A DNA stretch of 64,000 nucleotides from Limnephilus marmoratus (GCA_917880885.1 OU862919.1:13658001-13722000); one strand, 5' to 3'; positions 20,035 through 31,637 are shown, counted from the stretch's first letter. A program made the numbers and translations. Notes: generated by a model not told the origin, from the sequence alone.

Positions 20035-20517
20035 AGTAATTGTTGCCAGTCGCATTAAATATTTTTTTTCGCTATTCTCGATACGAGTATGTACTGGCAA
20101 CCCTGGTCCGTTCTGTATTTTTTGCCGTAGAGCAGGGGTGGGGAACCTGCGACCCGCGGGCACTTTTGGTGCGGCCTGCTGAAAGAACCACAAAAAATTA
20201 CACAGAACGGGATGGATTTTTCACGGTGTTTCAGATAAATTTTTAAGACGTTATTACAAAATTGTTACTAGCAAGTTGTTTAGATACCAATAAAAACGTG
20301 ATAAAACCTCCCATCTTACTTTTATTTTAATTTGTTATTGTGAAACGATAGTAAAATTCCATCGGAAAATTTAATTTTCTTGAACGGGTCAGTTCCGATA
20401 TTTTAGGATTGATAGCAACTCTATTCGGAGGGGAATCTTAGGCAGTCTGTCATAAAAATTATTTTCTAGTCATCGTTGCGGAAGCAAAGTGGATAATAAA
20501 TCAATAAAATCCTATTA

Positions 20518-20885
20518 ATGACATCAACGAAGAAAAGAAAAGTTGAAGCTGAGTGAAACGTGAAATCATTTGAAACTAAATTAAGGCTTGGAAAGTAACT
20601 CGAAATGAATAACACAACGCAATTTCCAACACTGCAAGGACAAAGGCCTTCTACATAATTTGAATAGGCTGGTAATTGCGCGAAATTAAGTGAGGCATAT
20701 AATGAACGATTTAAGGACGTGAAAAGAGAGAAAACGGATTTGAACATATTTGCTAAACCGTTCAATGTCGAACCATCGAATGTGCCTGATAATCAGCAGC
20801 ACGAAATAATTCAATTACAAAGCGATGATAAACTAAAGCTAGATATAACAATCTTCCCAAATAAAGTCAGGAATCACTGGTTATA
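20518..20885 (+). pseudogene. Decayed hAT transposase N-terminus
   Basis: Starting at ATG 20518 the frame reads MTSTKKRKVEAE then stops. Further pieces follow in frame or nearby: SEAYNERFKDVKREKTDLNI, FAKPFNVEPSNVP and EIIQLQSDDKLKLD. This arrangement is that of the Charlie/SPIN-type transposases related to vertebrate GTF2IRD2 and ZBED5. The BED finger and catalytic core are missing, and several stops are present. Confidence 0.6.
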
Positions 20886-21119
20886 TTAAGTCAAGCACGT
20901 CCCTTAACATTTTGTATATAATACAAACATTAATTCCATTATAATTGCCACACTTCTGGGATAAAAAAAATCACTTCACGAAATTTATTGTAATTACTTA
21001 GTTAAATAAATATAAAACTATTTTGCGGACAATAAATATGCTACAAAATGTAGAAAAACCAATCCGAGTACAAAACGTAATCAGGGTACAACTTAATTTA
21101 AGCTGGTTGACTAGTTAAC

Positions 21120-22215
21120 TCCTATGCAGATTCATTCTAAAGGTAAAACCAATCATTTGTTCACAATGCAAATTCCTGTTGTGGATTAATCTGCTAACCA
21201 TAACCCACTTCAAAGGTAAAACCATTTTGGTGTTCCAGTTGCAGTATTAATTAAAGCTGGGGACTCACAATCCAATTCACTCTGACAGAAAAACAGTTTT
21301 GTGTAAGAAAAAATTCCATGTGTGGTTTGGTCTGCTTACGCATTTCGTAGAAACCCGTTCTCGTGTTTGAAGTGCACTTATAAAATTCTAGTTGCTTTTT
21401 TGCTTAAAGTATTAAAGAAAAGCCATTTTTATATACTCAGTAAAATGGCTACACTCAATAATTTTATGTCTCCGTGTATAGATTCACCCAATAACTGAAA
21501 CCAGTTCTGTGTTTAGAATGCAACGAAAAAAATTCCAGGTGGGGTTTCATTTTTTTGACGCATTTCTCGTGTTAGAAGTGCATTTATAAAATTCTAGTCG
21601 CGTACTTTGTGGTTTTAATTCCACACGTACAAGCTCACTTTATAATTAAAACCAGTTCTGTGTTTAGAATGCAACGAAAAATTTTCAGGTGAGGTTTTAT
21701 CTCGCTAAAGTTTCCTAAGAAACCATTCTCGTGTGTGAAGTGCATAAATATAAATGTGTGAAATGCATAAATACACAGTTATAAATTTGTAGTTGCATAT
21801 GTGCTGCCAGTATTGGAGGAAAGCAATTTCACATTCTGAGTATAGTTTTAATTCACCGCGTACAGATTCAATCTGTAATTAAAACCAGTTCTGTGTTAAG
21901 AATGCAACGAAAACGCATCAGGTTTTATTTCATTTGCTGACGCATTTCTTATGTTGGAAGTGCATTTATAAAATTCTAGTTTCTTACTTTATGCTGCCAG
22001 AATTAGAGGAAAGCCATTTTCATGTTCTGAGTGTAGTGAATTTTGACGGAAACCATTCTCGTGTACAAAGTGCAGTTATAAAATTCTGGTTGCAGAATTT
22101 CAGGAAAACCATTTGCATGTTCTGAGTGTAGCTATAATTAAAGAGTGTTGGCAGTTACGTAACGATTTTTTTTTAAATTAGTTGCAGTAAAACCAGTTCT
22201 TTGATTCGAATGTGG
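21120..22215 (+). pseudogene. Degenerate C2H2 zinc-finger array
   Basis: About a dozen imperfect units recur at roughly 60-110-base spacing, each decoding to a KPFxCxxC-like core in one of the three plus frames: KPIICSQCKF, KPFWCSSCS, NPFSCLKCTYK, KPVLCLECNEK, HFSC*KCIYK, KPFSCVKCI, KPFSCSEC, KPFSCTKCSYK, KPFACSECSY. Several are preceded by TH--EKP-like linkers. This is the trace of a C2H2 poly-finger exon or retrocopy, now full of stops and shifts. It lies inside the hAT, downstream of the transposase remnant. Such arrays are not a normal part of this transposase family. Confidence 0.5.
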
Positions 22216-22672
22216 CTCACCCCCCCTCCCCCCCCGAGACTGAAATCGGAGTGCGGCCCGCGGGTTAGAGTATGAACATCCAAATGGCCCGCGACGCTAA
22301 AAAGGTTCCCGACCCCTCCCGTAGAGAAACACGAATCGAACCGAGACGAGATTAAATTCTCGACTGTCATCTGTCATTCTGACGTTTCCAATTTCGAAAT
22401 AGGCAAAACTTATAAATTCTAACTTATTGGAATATCACCGTTTTAAATCATTCGAAACTTACATTAAACTATAGCAGATTTTAATTATTCAGTCTAACTT
22501 ATTGAAACATCGTCTATTTGAGCGCAACCTAATAAAATATTATAATACTATCATGATTTGTTTTGGGGTATTATGACTTGTTGCGCTACCTCCTTCTTTA
22601 GCCGTTAATACTGATGAATAATTTTTGTGAACGTAGGTAGGTAATTACCTAATGCTTTTGTAAAAAGCCGGG

Positions 22673-22808
22673 ATGATAGACGAAAGCAAATTAGTTTCCC
22701 TGGTGAGGAATCACAAAGTTCTTTATGACAAAGATGATAAAAATTACAATAATAACTTGAAGAGGGATACTTGCTGGACAGACATTGCAGATGAAATGAA
22801 AACTACAG
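22673..22808 (+). CDS. MADF-BESS DNA-binding protein, exon 1
   Basis: Starts at ATG 22673 (MIDESKLVSLVRNHKVLYD) and ends at 22808 with donor gtaaaa. Residues 1-45 are the first half of a MADF domain (helix 1 KLVSLVRNHKVLYD and the CWTDIADEM helix), the Myb/SANT-like DNA-binding fold of Adf-1-type factors. The last base (G) joins AG of the exon at 38680 to make Glu46, and the MADF domain then continues without a gap. The gene is divergent from RFC5 (starts 2.7 kb apart). No other start is in frame upstream. Confidence 0.85.
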
Positions 22809-22914
22809 GTAAAAAATGTATTATCGCTAATTAAATGCTGGTTGCAATTTGCAATGAGTGTTTTAAGACTTGGCATTCTGAATTTCTTCCGATTTATAAC
22901 ATATTTGGTAAATA

Positions 22915-23103
22915 TTCGGAACAAACGTCAACGGTTATGTAACGGGTTTGTGTATGTTATCTTTACTTTAAAAAACAGCCTACGTTTTTGAATGGTTTGT
23001 TTGGCTACGCAGGGTTTGTGTAGCGGGCTTGTGTATATTATCTTAATTGTAAAAGTTTTATCAAAAAAAAGTGCGTATTAACCGTTGACGTTTGTTCCGA
23101 ACT
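22915..23103. repeat. Foldback MITE
   Basis: Inverted ends: ttcggaacaaacgtcaacgg at 22915 and ccgttgacgtttgttccgaa at 23081-23102. The centre holds gtttgtgtagcgggcttgtg, also seen at 53890. A direct copy of the right 50 bp lies at 27900-27952, so the right end is present twice around the intervening LINE. Confidence 0.7.
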
Positions 23104-23774
23104 GCAAACTAATTCTTCAAGTAGCATATGATACAGACTCTGAAAAAATTTACAAGATGCTCGACGTTTTGTCAATCAGACAACTCTACGCTAAATCGTC
23201 TATTCTTCACCTCTTCAAATTCAAACTGCATATCCCTTTACTTTCTCAGTCCTCAATAACAAGCCGGTCTTCAATAAATCTAACACTTAACATCCCGCTA
23301 AAGCACACGACCCACGGACAAAGATACTTTAACTACTATTCCATCAAACTATATAACAGCATGCCACCTTCTTTGAAACAACTTGCTGATTATTCACCAA
23401 CATATAAACTAAAAAAACAAATCACAGACTGGATAAAAACTAAAGGAACACTCTTTTTCCAAAACCTATTTACTCCAAACCAAACATAAAAATTAACTTG
23501 GTATTTAAATTAGACCACTAGATCTACAAAATAGATTAATATTGCATAACTATTTTTAAAATATTGGCACTAATATCATCTACTTTTGTTTGTTTCTTTT
23601 ATTCTCTTTTCGTCACAACTGCTCTCAAGTTCACTCTTCTTGTATATTCTTTGTTTTTTTCTTTTTACTATAATGTATTATCCATTGCGTCTTTAGTATA
23701 TTATGATGCTCAACTTACCTCAACTTACTACATTGTGTCTGTATAATATTATGATGACTATCTCAACACAGCTA
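23104..23774 (+). pseudogene. LINE RT C-terminus, 5' part of an interrupted copy
   Basis: The frame 23085-23489 reads LDVLSIRQLYAKSSILHLFK and later THGQRYFNYYSIKLYNSMP, the C-terminal region of a non-LTR reverse transcriptase. The 3' UTR continues to the 23783 hAT insertion and resumes at 27453, ending near 27792 with an aataaataaataaa tail. Related C-termini occur at 25652-26053 and 61920-62170. Confidence 0.6.
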
Positions 23775-24889
23775 CCTACACCCAGGGCTGGGCAGTATTT
23801 GAAATACTTGTAATTGAAATACGTATTTGAAATACAAATACGTATTTTGTATTTGTATTTCAATTACTTCCTAAAAATGTATTTTGTAATTGGTATTTCA
23901 ATTACCTGCTGCTAAGGTATTTTGTAATTTGTATTTCAAATACTTATGTAAAAAATACATTTTCAAATACATTTAGCGATCTTCATAATGATAATGAAAA
24001 ATAAACGCACATAGATAATACATAGACTATAAACGCTAGAATCCTGTATTATTGTCCTTTGCACTCTTAATAATCATTATTTGGAGGTCTCTTAGTACAC
24101 ATTAATCACGTAATTAATACATTAATTACGTGAGCTCAAAAAAAGGGGGATGGTCCAGCAAAATCTCACGTTACTTGAAAAGAATAAACGAAGTGACCCA
24201 AATTTATCTCACCAAGGGGCGGGGGGAGTCCAGTTTGGAAGAAAAACTGCTCACGTAATTAATGTATGCCCCCTTATCATTGCTTTATATTATAATGTAC
24301 CGTACATTTTTTTACGTCATGCTAGTTATTATTATTGTTCTGTGCTATAATAGCACTGTTATTGTACATTTTGTACCATATTATATTACTTATACTTTTC
24401 ATTGCTTTGTATTTTACATTTTTGTATCATAGTATTAGATCAAGCACTATGGGAATAATTTGACTGATTACTAGATTATTTTTAAGTTAATTACTGTAGA
24501 GAAGAGCAGGGAAGTGAAATAACACAAAATTGCGCTATACAAATGTCATCCATTTATATATAAAAATTTATCCTTGTTTCCCTTGGTCACGCCATAACTT
24601 CAGAATGACTTTACCTATTTCATTAAATTTTTTTAAAGTTTTCTAATTCTTTATAGAAGGTTCTTACGGAAAGAAAAATTAAGAAAATAACACAGAAAAT
24701 TGTATAATTTCAGAAAACTTTACGACTATTTTAACTTCGCTCGTCTGACAGTTTGCGCGTTTGATGAAATTGAATTTAGCAGGCAGCTGTTTTTTTTTGT
24801 AACTAAAGAATTGTCTATGGATTTTTTAAATCATAGATATTTTAAATAGGTACCTATGTTAGGTACCAGATTTCATTGATTGTTCTTAT

Positions 24890-25500
24890 AATAAATTACT
24901 AGTCAATTCGTATGTGGTTTCACGCTTAGATTATTGCAATGGAATATATGCAAGTCTTCCTAAATATCAAGTCAACAAATTACAATCCGTTTTCAACGCT
25001 GCGGCAAGACTTATCACCGGCGTATCTAAATATTCCCACATTTCAGAGCATCTCAAAAATCTACACTGGCTTAAATGTCCTGAAAGGATCCAGTTTAAGC
25101 TCTGCTGGATGGTATTTAAGTCCCTTAACGGAATGGCTCCGGCTTACTTATCGGAATTGTGTATTCCAGAAAATTCCAATTATCGTCAGTCAACCCTGAG
25201 GTCAGCAGCGTCATCAGCTATCGGAAGGTTAAAGGAACCAAAGCGCACACCAGATACTAAGTTCGGTGAGCGCGCTTTCGGAGTGTCAGGACCTAAAGCC
25301 TGGAATGGACTGCCATATGACTTAAGAATGATCACAGACGCGGCGGAATTTAGAGCTAGACTTAAAACTCACCTTTTCAGACAGTCGTATCCATAAACTC
25401 AAAATCTTTCACCTTCACATTCAATGCCCTCGACACCGTAAATAACTAACCTGTAAAAACGTAGAAAAAAAAAAAAAAAAATGAACATTCTCCAGCCCTA
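24890..25500 (+). pseudogene. CR1/L2-like LINE RT C-terminus
   Basis: The open frame 24914-25396 reads SRLDYCNGIYASLPKYQVNK, LQSVFNAAARLITG, LHWLKCPERIQFKLC, APAYLSELC, FGERAFGVSGPKAWNGLP and ending FRARLKTHLFRQSYP. This is the well-known C-terminal block of CR1/L2 elements, open over 160 codons. Its 3' UTR appears interrupted at about 25500 by a second LINE and resumes at about 26403, ending in an att microsatellite near 26679-26693. It is 5' truncated. Confidence 0.75.
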
Positions 25501-25519
25501 AAGAGCCCTAAATATCAAC

Positions 25520-26376
25520 AATACTTTTGCCACTAATCTCTAATAGTCCTAAATTCTCCAGTATTTTAAAATAAATACCAACTCTACTTTTGCAACTAAT
25601 CGAGGAATTCTAGCCTGGGGTAATGCATATTCCAATGCCCTTGATCCCATCATGAAAGCACAAAAACTAATCATAAAAGTAATTCTTAAAATGCCGCTTA
25701 CTACCAGCACTGATACTATCTTCAATTCCTTCAACGTTATGGACACAAAAAAACAGCTCTACTCAAGATCCATATTACTTAATTTACACAAAAACAACAA
25801 AACACCATACAAAGCTACACAAACAATACACAATACCCGAGCCAAAAACAACGAACTTCTCCAAACTCCTTTTTTCAAAACCACCTTCGGGCAAAGACAC
25901 TCTAAATACATAGCTTGCAAACTTTACAATACACTACCAACTACGATCAGACAAAGTGACTCCTTTACAAAATTCAAACAAGATATTAAAAAATGGATCA
26001 TAAGTATTGGACGCCACACTATCACAAATATCTGTAAAATAAATCACACATAGACAGAAATAACTATTCACATACAACCTAACCCATATAAAATAAATGA
26101 AAATAATGGAATCCTGTCAAATTTAACCTATAAATAGATTAGGCAGAATTTATTTCATTACTCCATCTCCAACATTTATAAAATAACTCTCTTTAAAAGA
26201 TTTACCACCCTTCCAATCACCCTTCTGTTTTAATTCTATTCATAATATGTATTTTACCTGAAATATCCTTGTAACTACTATATTCATTTATATACCTGTA
26301 CGCCTGTCTCGACACAGGTATACCCTAGTGAGTCAGGCATACAAATAAAACCATTGTAAATATATTTTAATATAGA

Positions 26377-26405
<29 letters not shown>
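25520..26405 (+). pseudogene. LINE RT C-terminus with poly(A)
   Basis: The frame 25652-26053 reads KAQKLIIKVILKMPLTT, then FFKTTFGQRHSKYIACKLYN and FTKFKQDIKKWI, related to the copies at 23104 and 61920. The 3' UTR ends in about 24 A bases (26379-26406). It was probably inserted into the 3' UTR of the CR1-like LINE. Confidence 0.65.
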
Positions 26406-26407
<2 letters not shown>

Positions 26408-26699
26408 CTATTCATAAATGTAATACTAGGGAAGCAAATAATGTAAAATCATGCAATGTCCAGTGTGTTAACTGTAATGTCCTCCGCTGCAAAGCCGTAT
26501 CTTCTCCATAAACTTTCTAATTAAAGTGTGTTTATCGGAAGTGACCAGCCAGGTAAGTATGTTTCCGTATCCATTTATAAATAGTAAAATTAGTTAGAAC
26601 CTAAGCATTCCTAATAAATTGTACAGCGCCCTTGAGGTGATTTTTCACAAAAACGGCGCTTTATAAATTATCCAATTATTATTATTATTATAATATAGA

Positions 26700-26998
26700 A
26701 AAATGAATATTTGTAATATGTGAAAAATGAAAATTTGAATACAAAAATTGTAATAGCTGGCACGCGAATTGTTTGAAAACTGAATGTACTGGGACTAAAT
26801 ATACGGAACGCGGGAGGGGGTTGGCGCGATGGGAGGAGCGGGAGAGGGGAGAGGGTAGGCAGGGAAGGTGGAAGGGGAATGCAAGAGGGGAAAGGGATGC
26901 GTTAGGGTAACGGGGACGCATGGGAAAGGACATGCACAGAGAAACAATTTATTTTTTTGAATATGGCATTGCAACGCATGCCGGGAACCAGCTAGTCT
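26700..26998 (-). repeat. C/T-tract dispersed repeat, inverted copy
   Basis: Read on the minus strand from 26998: tagctggttcccggcatgcg, a short spacer, a long pyrimidine-rich block (26810-26900), then gcgtgccagctattacaat. Same family as at 37283. Confidence 0.6.
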
Positions 26999-27452
26999 TA
27001 TTATAATAATAATTATTATAATCTAACACCTAAGTCCCATAGCACAAAACTTGACAAGTGGAGCGGAGACGAGATGTGTCTCCTGAGAGTCCTGAGCAAT
27101 ATGATTAGTCAATTTTAGCACGTCTCTGTTTCACTCTGCTTAGCTCTGCTTCTATGGAAACCTTCGAGATATCCTTGGTCGAAGATGGAAACGCACCCTT
27201 AGATATGGGCACTTACGACAATTTATTGCAACCAAAGGTTCTACCAAAACCAAATGTATTTTGTATTTTGTAATTTGTATTTTGTATTTGAAATTAAAAA
27301 ATGGTTAAAATACTGTATTTTGTATTTTGTATTTCAAATACACGACATGAAAGTATTTTGTATTTCGTATTTTAAATACATGCAAAAAAGTATTTTGTAA
27401 TTTGTATTTCAATTACAGCAAAGCATGTATTTTGCCCAGCCCTGCCTACACC

Positions 27453-27952
27453 TACTATATGTACAATACTGCCACCATGGGTGGTACTACGGAGTCCTCC
27501 TTGAGAGCCTCAAGGGGGATACTGTGCTAGCACTTATGATGGCATAATAATACATGCGTACACCTCAGCACGGGTTCTCCCAGTGAGGTGTTCACAATCC
27601 ATAACCACATTCGTTTTAACTAATTACATACAGTTGCCGATCATATTTCACTCTACTACCTACTATGTTTCATATTAAGAATATTTTTGTTTTACTTCCA
27701 CCTAATGTCATTGTCATTGCACTTATTAACTGTATATTATTGTATTTATTAACTGTATGTAAAAGCATAGAAATGAATAAATAAATAAATAAGTGATTTG
27801 ACAGTGTGAAAGCAAATTTTCAATTTACGTAAATAAAATTAAAAATGTAACATTTTCAACCTCCCCCAATGCAAATAGTTGTCTTTTATGGTAGAAGAAT
27901 CTAAAAGTTTTATAAAAAAAAGTGAGTATTAACCGTTGACGTTTGTTCCGAA
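27453..27952 (+). repeat. LINE 3' end and duplicated MITE end
   Basis: 27453-27792 is the resumed 3' UTR of the LINE begun at 23104, with an aataaataaata tail. 27900-27952 repeats 23054-23103 almost exactly (agttttat-aaaaaaaagtg through gacgtttgttccgaac). Confidence 0.6.
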
Positions 27953-28194
27953 CAATTACCACATATTTTTCTTCTTAAGTTCTTAAAAAAGTACACCTTG
28001 TTTTTGAAGATAATATCTAAGTATACATTTGTAGGGCCAAAACGGTAATAATATGAAATTCCCCTGATAGAAAAAAACACATTTTGTTCTGTTATACAAG
28101 TCATAAGTATGAAAAAATTCAGCGTTTCTTTAAATGCTACCTAAGACATTTGTCAAGAGATCTAGGTCGAATAAGTCATGTTTTATTAAATACT

Positions 28195-29325
28195 AGCTGA
28201 CCCGGCGAACTTCGTACCGCCTCAATAACTGTTGAATTAAATTAAGTTTTTTTATTAAGTTAAAAATTACACAACAAAGCAATTATCGATGCCCAACTGT
28301 CCGTGTTTTGTTTTCGTCAGTATCAGAGATGGCGTTGTGTACGGATTTATATTTTTTGTGATTTTCTTACTTTTCCACTTACTTACGGGAATTTTTGAAA
28401 GCAAGCGGGTACGGGTGCCGCCACCCCGGGAACCATTTATTGGATAACCAATACCTCTGCCATAGGTCACCCCAAGTGGTTCGCTACGTTTGGTGATATA
28501 GCAGGGGTGCCCGGGTTCATGGGGTGACTTTTGTGCGGGTCTTGGCGGCAGATGCGTCTGCGCACCATCTGCGTGGCGGGCCGGATCGAGAGAGACTGGT
28601 TGAGGGAGGTCAATCGACCAATGGGTCGAAAGAGTCCGGCTGGAAAGGTCAAGGTAAAAGGTCAATTCCGGTCAAGGCAATGGCCTTGCACCGCAGTTGG
28701 AGGGATGGATTCACTACCGCATACACTGACCTCCAGATTCCTACCCACCCCTCATGCCTTTTTCCTTTCCAGAACTTCCTATCCTACCCTTACTTAAAAA
28801 GACCCCTCACACAGCATCCTCAAAGATGACATAGGTCCTGGGTGGAGCTTACGTAAAAGAAATGCGTTTTATTTCAGAGATTTATTATTATTGTATTTTT
28901 TCCTTTGGAGGGGTACAGAGACATACGTTCTCCGTTTGTCTCATTTTCGACTATTGACATTTGGTGCGTAAGAAAGAGGGGCAGCATTATATGTTTAAGA
29001 ACAAAAGCAAAACAATCACCTCATTGACATTTGACGTTTTTGAATTTTTGGAATTCACAAACAGTTAAATATTATACCTATCACAATATTGCTGCAGTTC
29101 TTTCAAAATATGAGAATTCATTCCATACAAAATATATGAAAAAATTAATTTTCTTCATAACTTTCTTTTTCATAATTTTTTGCGATGTTTTAATATTTAT
29201 TCTGTTATCCGGGGCGGAGACAAATCTAACAAATCAAAGATCATCAAAATCGGTCCAGCCAATCTCGAGTTATAAATAGTGTAAAAACCCGACTTTGTTT
29301 TATGTATTAAGATTTTCACAGCAGT
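28195..29325 (+). repeat. Dispersed repeat with nested SINE-like element
   Basis: Starts tagctgacccggcgaact and ends with aaatcggtccagccaatctc then a run-out at about 29320. It is the variant form of the C/T-tract family (the 550-600 region has the same cggttcagc--atctcgag piece). At 28380-28860 a SINE-like element is nested. 28890-29060 is similar to 47440-47640. Confidence 0.5.
28380..28860 (+). repeat. SINE-like element (copy 2)
   Basis: Starts gcgggtacgggtgccgccac, continues with ttattggataaccaatacct and gcaggggtgcccgggttcat, and ends in the LINE-like tail gacataggtcctgggtggag. The long frames in it (28531-28829) are not genes. Confidence 0.55.
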
Positions 29326-29439
29326 CGTTTATGTCTATTCTTTACAATTTGATTTCATAAGCGCTCTCTCTCTACCACTTGTATTTAAATATCTTCCGGG
29401 GAACTAGCGGTAGGATATAGAGGGAACATTCAATTGCAC

Positions 29440-30870
29440 CACTATTAAAACTATCGATGAAGTGGCAGAAAGACACGGACTCGACAAAACCACCAGAAGG
29501 TGGCCGAAGAACATGTTCTCAGGTCGGATTCTACGGTGAAAAGGGGTGAGGTGAACTTCAGAGTATTGATGACATGAGAGTGTCCACAGGGAGGGATCTT
29601 GTCACCCTTGCTGTGGAGCATGGTGGTGGACAACCTCATCAGGAAACTCAATAACAGAAGCCATATACATGAGGGTATGCGGATGACATCACAACCATAA
29701 TAAGGTGTTGGGATGCAGACATGACCAGAGGCCTCATACAATCAACCTTGGCAACAGTGGAAGAACGGTGTAAAGAAACAGGGTTGTCCAAAAACAGGAA
29801 ATCGGAACAAGACTGAGTGCAATTAGCCTGGCAGTTGGAATGAAGCAGTACGGCAAACAAGCCGAATACTTCTTCAGACAGCAGTTTGGTGTGATGTACT
29901 CCACCTGGGAGGAATGGGGCATGGTCCCAGGTCCAACCTCCAGATAGAAATTAATCTGATTCACAGAGGGGTCCAAGATGGAGGAAGGAACGGGGGCCGG
30001 GGTATCCAAGAGGGAACTCAGCATACCTCTAGGAACACCCTGCACTGTGTTTCAGGCTGAAATGAAATCCATCTTGGCCTGCACACAGAAGAATATACGT
30101 ATCGGGTACAGGAATAAGAACATAACCATATGTTCTGATAGCCAGGCGGCCCTAATGGCACTGGAAAGTAACCGATGCGACTCCAGACTGGTGATGGAAA
30201 ACAGGACTATTCTTACAGAACTCGCTACCATCAATAAAATAACCCTGATATGGGTACCAGGACATAAAGGTATTGAGGGCAAAGAGCGGGCTGACGAACT
30301 AGCAAGGAAAGAGGCGAAAACACCACTGCGGGATCCGAGTCGGCGTAGGACTAGCAGCTTGCCACATCAAATTACATATTGAGAGGTGGGTCAAATCCCA
30401 GCTCTGGAAGGAATGGGAGAGGGCACCCGGAATGAGGCAATCCAAGTACTCATAAACGGACCGGACCCCAGATTGACAAGGAAACTACTCGATGTGGACA
30501 GAAACTCACTGAGGGAACTGGTAGGACTACTAACGACACTGCCATCTCAGGAGACACATGCAGCTATTGGGAGTGGAAAGCACCAATAGATGTAGAAAAT
30601 GTGAAGAGGATGAAGAGACTCCAATTCACTTATGGTGCCAATGTCCTGCCCTGGTGGGAACTAGTCTCAGGTACCTGGGGAGACACACTGTAGAACCAGA
30701 AGACTTAAACACATATCCAATGACAACTCTGGTGAACTTTATTAACCTGTCATTTGCCAGGAACGCGCCGGCGCGCGAGAATCGAATTTCAAAAATGAAT
30801 ATTAATTCAAATAATTTGGATGCGATTTTAAATTTTATTCCATTAATTTATAACATAAAATAAAGCTTAA
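29440..30870 (+). pseudogene. R1/LOA-like LINE: RT end, RNase H, CCHC
   Basis: RT pieces with frameshifts come first: PQGGILSPLLWSMVVDNLIR near 29590 and a YADDITTI box near 29685. An RNase H domain follows (29978-30382), with SDSQAALMALESNRCDSR, ITLIWVPGHKGIEGKERADE and LARKEA. A Cys/His segment (RCRKCEEDEETPIHLWCQC) starts near 30585. The order RT, RNase H, CCHC fits R1/LOA/I-type non-LTR elements. It is truncated 5' and multiply shifted. It sits in the MADF gene intron in sense orientation. Confidence 0.7.
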
Positions 30871-31200
30871 AATAGCTTCCTCCATTCTTGTTCTTAAGGT
30901 AATTTAAAAAAGGTAAGGTAAAAAACCCTGGCCTTTGACAGGTTAAAGGGACTGGGTTATGGTTAAAGGATTGAGGTAAAATGGGAGACAGCATAATGGG
31001 CCTATGGCCTAAGTTCTCACGGAAACTAGTTGTAAACCGTTTCCGCAAAAAAATAGATATATATCTTCCTTTCAATCCGTCATCGTAAATGCCATTCTTG
31101 CGAGAATGACGGACTTGACTAACGAACCTATGCTTGATGTTTCGGCATCTAAAATTACCTGATTATATTATTATATGTTTTATGTAGGTTAAATAATATT

Positions 31201-31617
31201 TGTTTAGAATTAAACCCAGGACGCAAACCAATTATGCAGTTTGAGTTACTATCAAAGGTTGGATTGCGATCCAAGAGTTGTCTGATTTGTTCGTTAGATG
31301 TCGATAGAATCATTTTTTGTTCTTTGTCTTTCTCACACAACGAACAAGGGAAATATAGATGTATGAAATCCTTATAAAAGGGTTGCATCGGTAAAATTAA
31401 CTCACTTCTTTACGAAAACTTGCACTAAGAAATTAAAATACTACTGAACCCTTGTCCGTTGGGTGGGGAAAGTTATTGTCGTCAGTTACAAGTTTATAAA
31501 TATCAAATCATAACAATAAAAATTCAAGAACTTAAAGTTAAAACAAAAAAGTGCTTCATTTATAAAAAACCAGTCTACCCAAAGAAATTCTCCTGAGTGA
31601 AGACCTCAATTTTTTAC
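31201..31617 (+). repeat. BEL/Pao 5' LTR
   Basis: Begins tgtttagaattaaaccc and ends ctcaattttttac. It contains a TATA box (tataaaag, 31373-31380), which should set the transcript start. Confidence 0.85.
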
Positions 31618-31620
31618 ATT

Positions 31621-31637
31621 TGGTCCTTCGAGCCGGA
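31621..31637 (+). promoter_or_regulatory. BEL/Pao primer-binding site
   Basis: tggtccttcgagccgga lies 3 bases after the LTR. It begins with TGG, the complement of a tRNA CCA end. The priming tRNA was not identified. Confidence 0.55.

Larger units (their letters stand above)
20133..22318 (+). mobile_element. SPIN/Charlie-like hAT between divergent promoters
   Basis: The left end caggggtggggaacct and right end (reverse-complemented) aggggtcgggaacct are SPIN/Charlie-type hAT termini, with g/c-rich gcggcccgcgg text just inside both. A perfect 8-bp duplication, ccgtagag, flanks them (20125-20132 and 22319-22326). The last base of the right end is c rather than g. The interior carries a decayed transposase (20518-20885) and a degenerate zinc-finger array (21120-22215). 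Confidence 0.85.
23783..27444. mobile_element. 3.7-kb hAT element with nested LINEs
   Basis: Terminal repeats cagggctgggca and tgcccagccctg, flanked by a perfect 8-bp duplication, cctacacc (23775-23782 and 27445-27452). Both subterminal regions (23795-23970 and 27250-27435) are packed with palindromic gtatttcaaatac and gtattttgtaatt units, likely transposase-binding subterminal repeats. No transposase is seen. The interior is filled by a CR1/L2-like LINE, a second LINE and a reverse copy of the C/T-tract repeat. Confidence 0.88.

Noticed and set aside
20466..20765. 99-codon minus-strand frame in the SPIN-like hAT
   Set aside because: Antisense shadow of the decayed transposase, which reads on the plus strand.
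28267..28829. Overlapping frames of 61-132 codons on both strands
   Set aside because: Lie within the SINE-like element; the same text recurs in other copies without an open frame.
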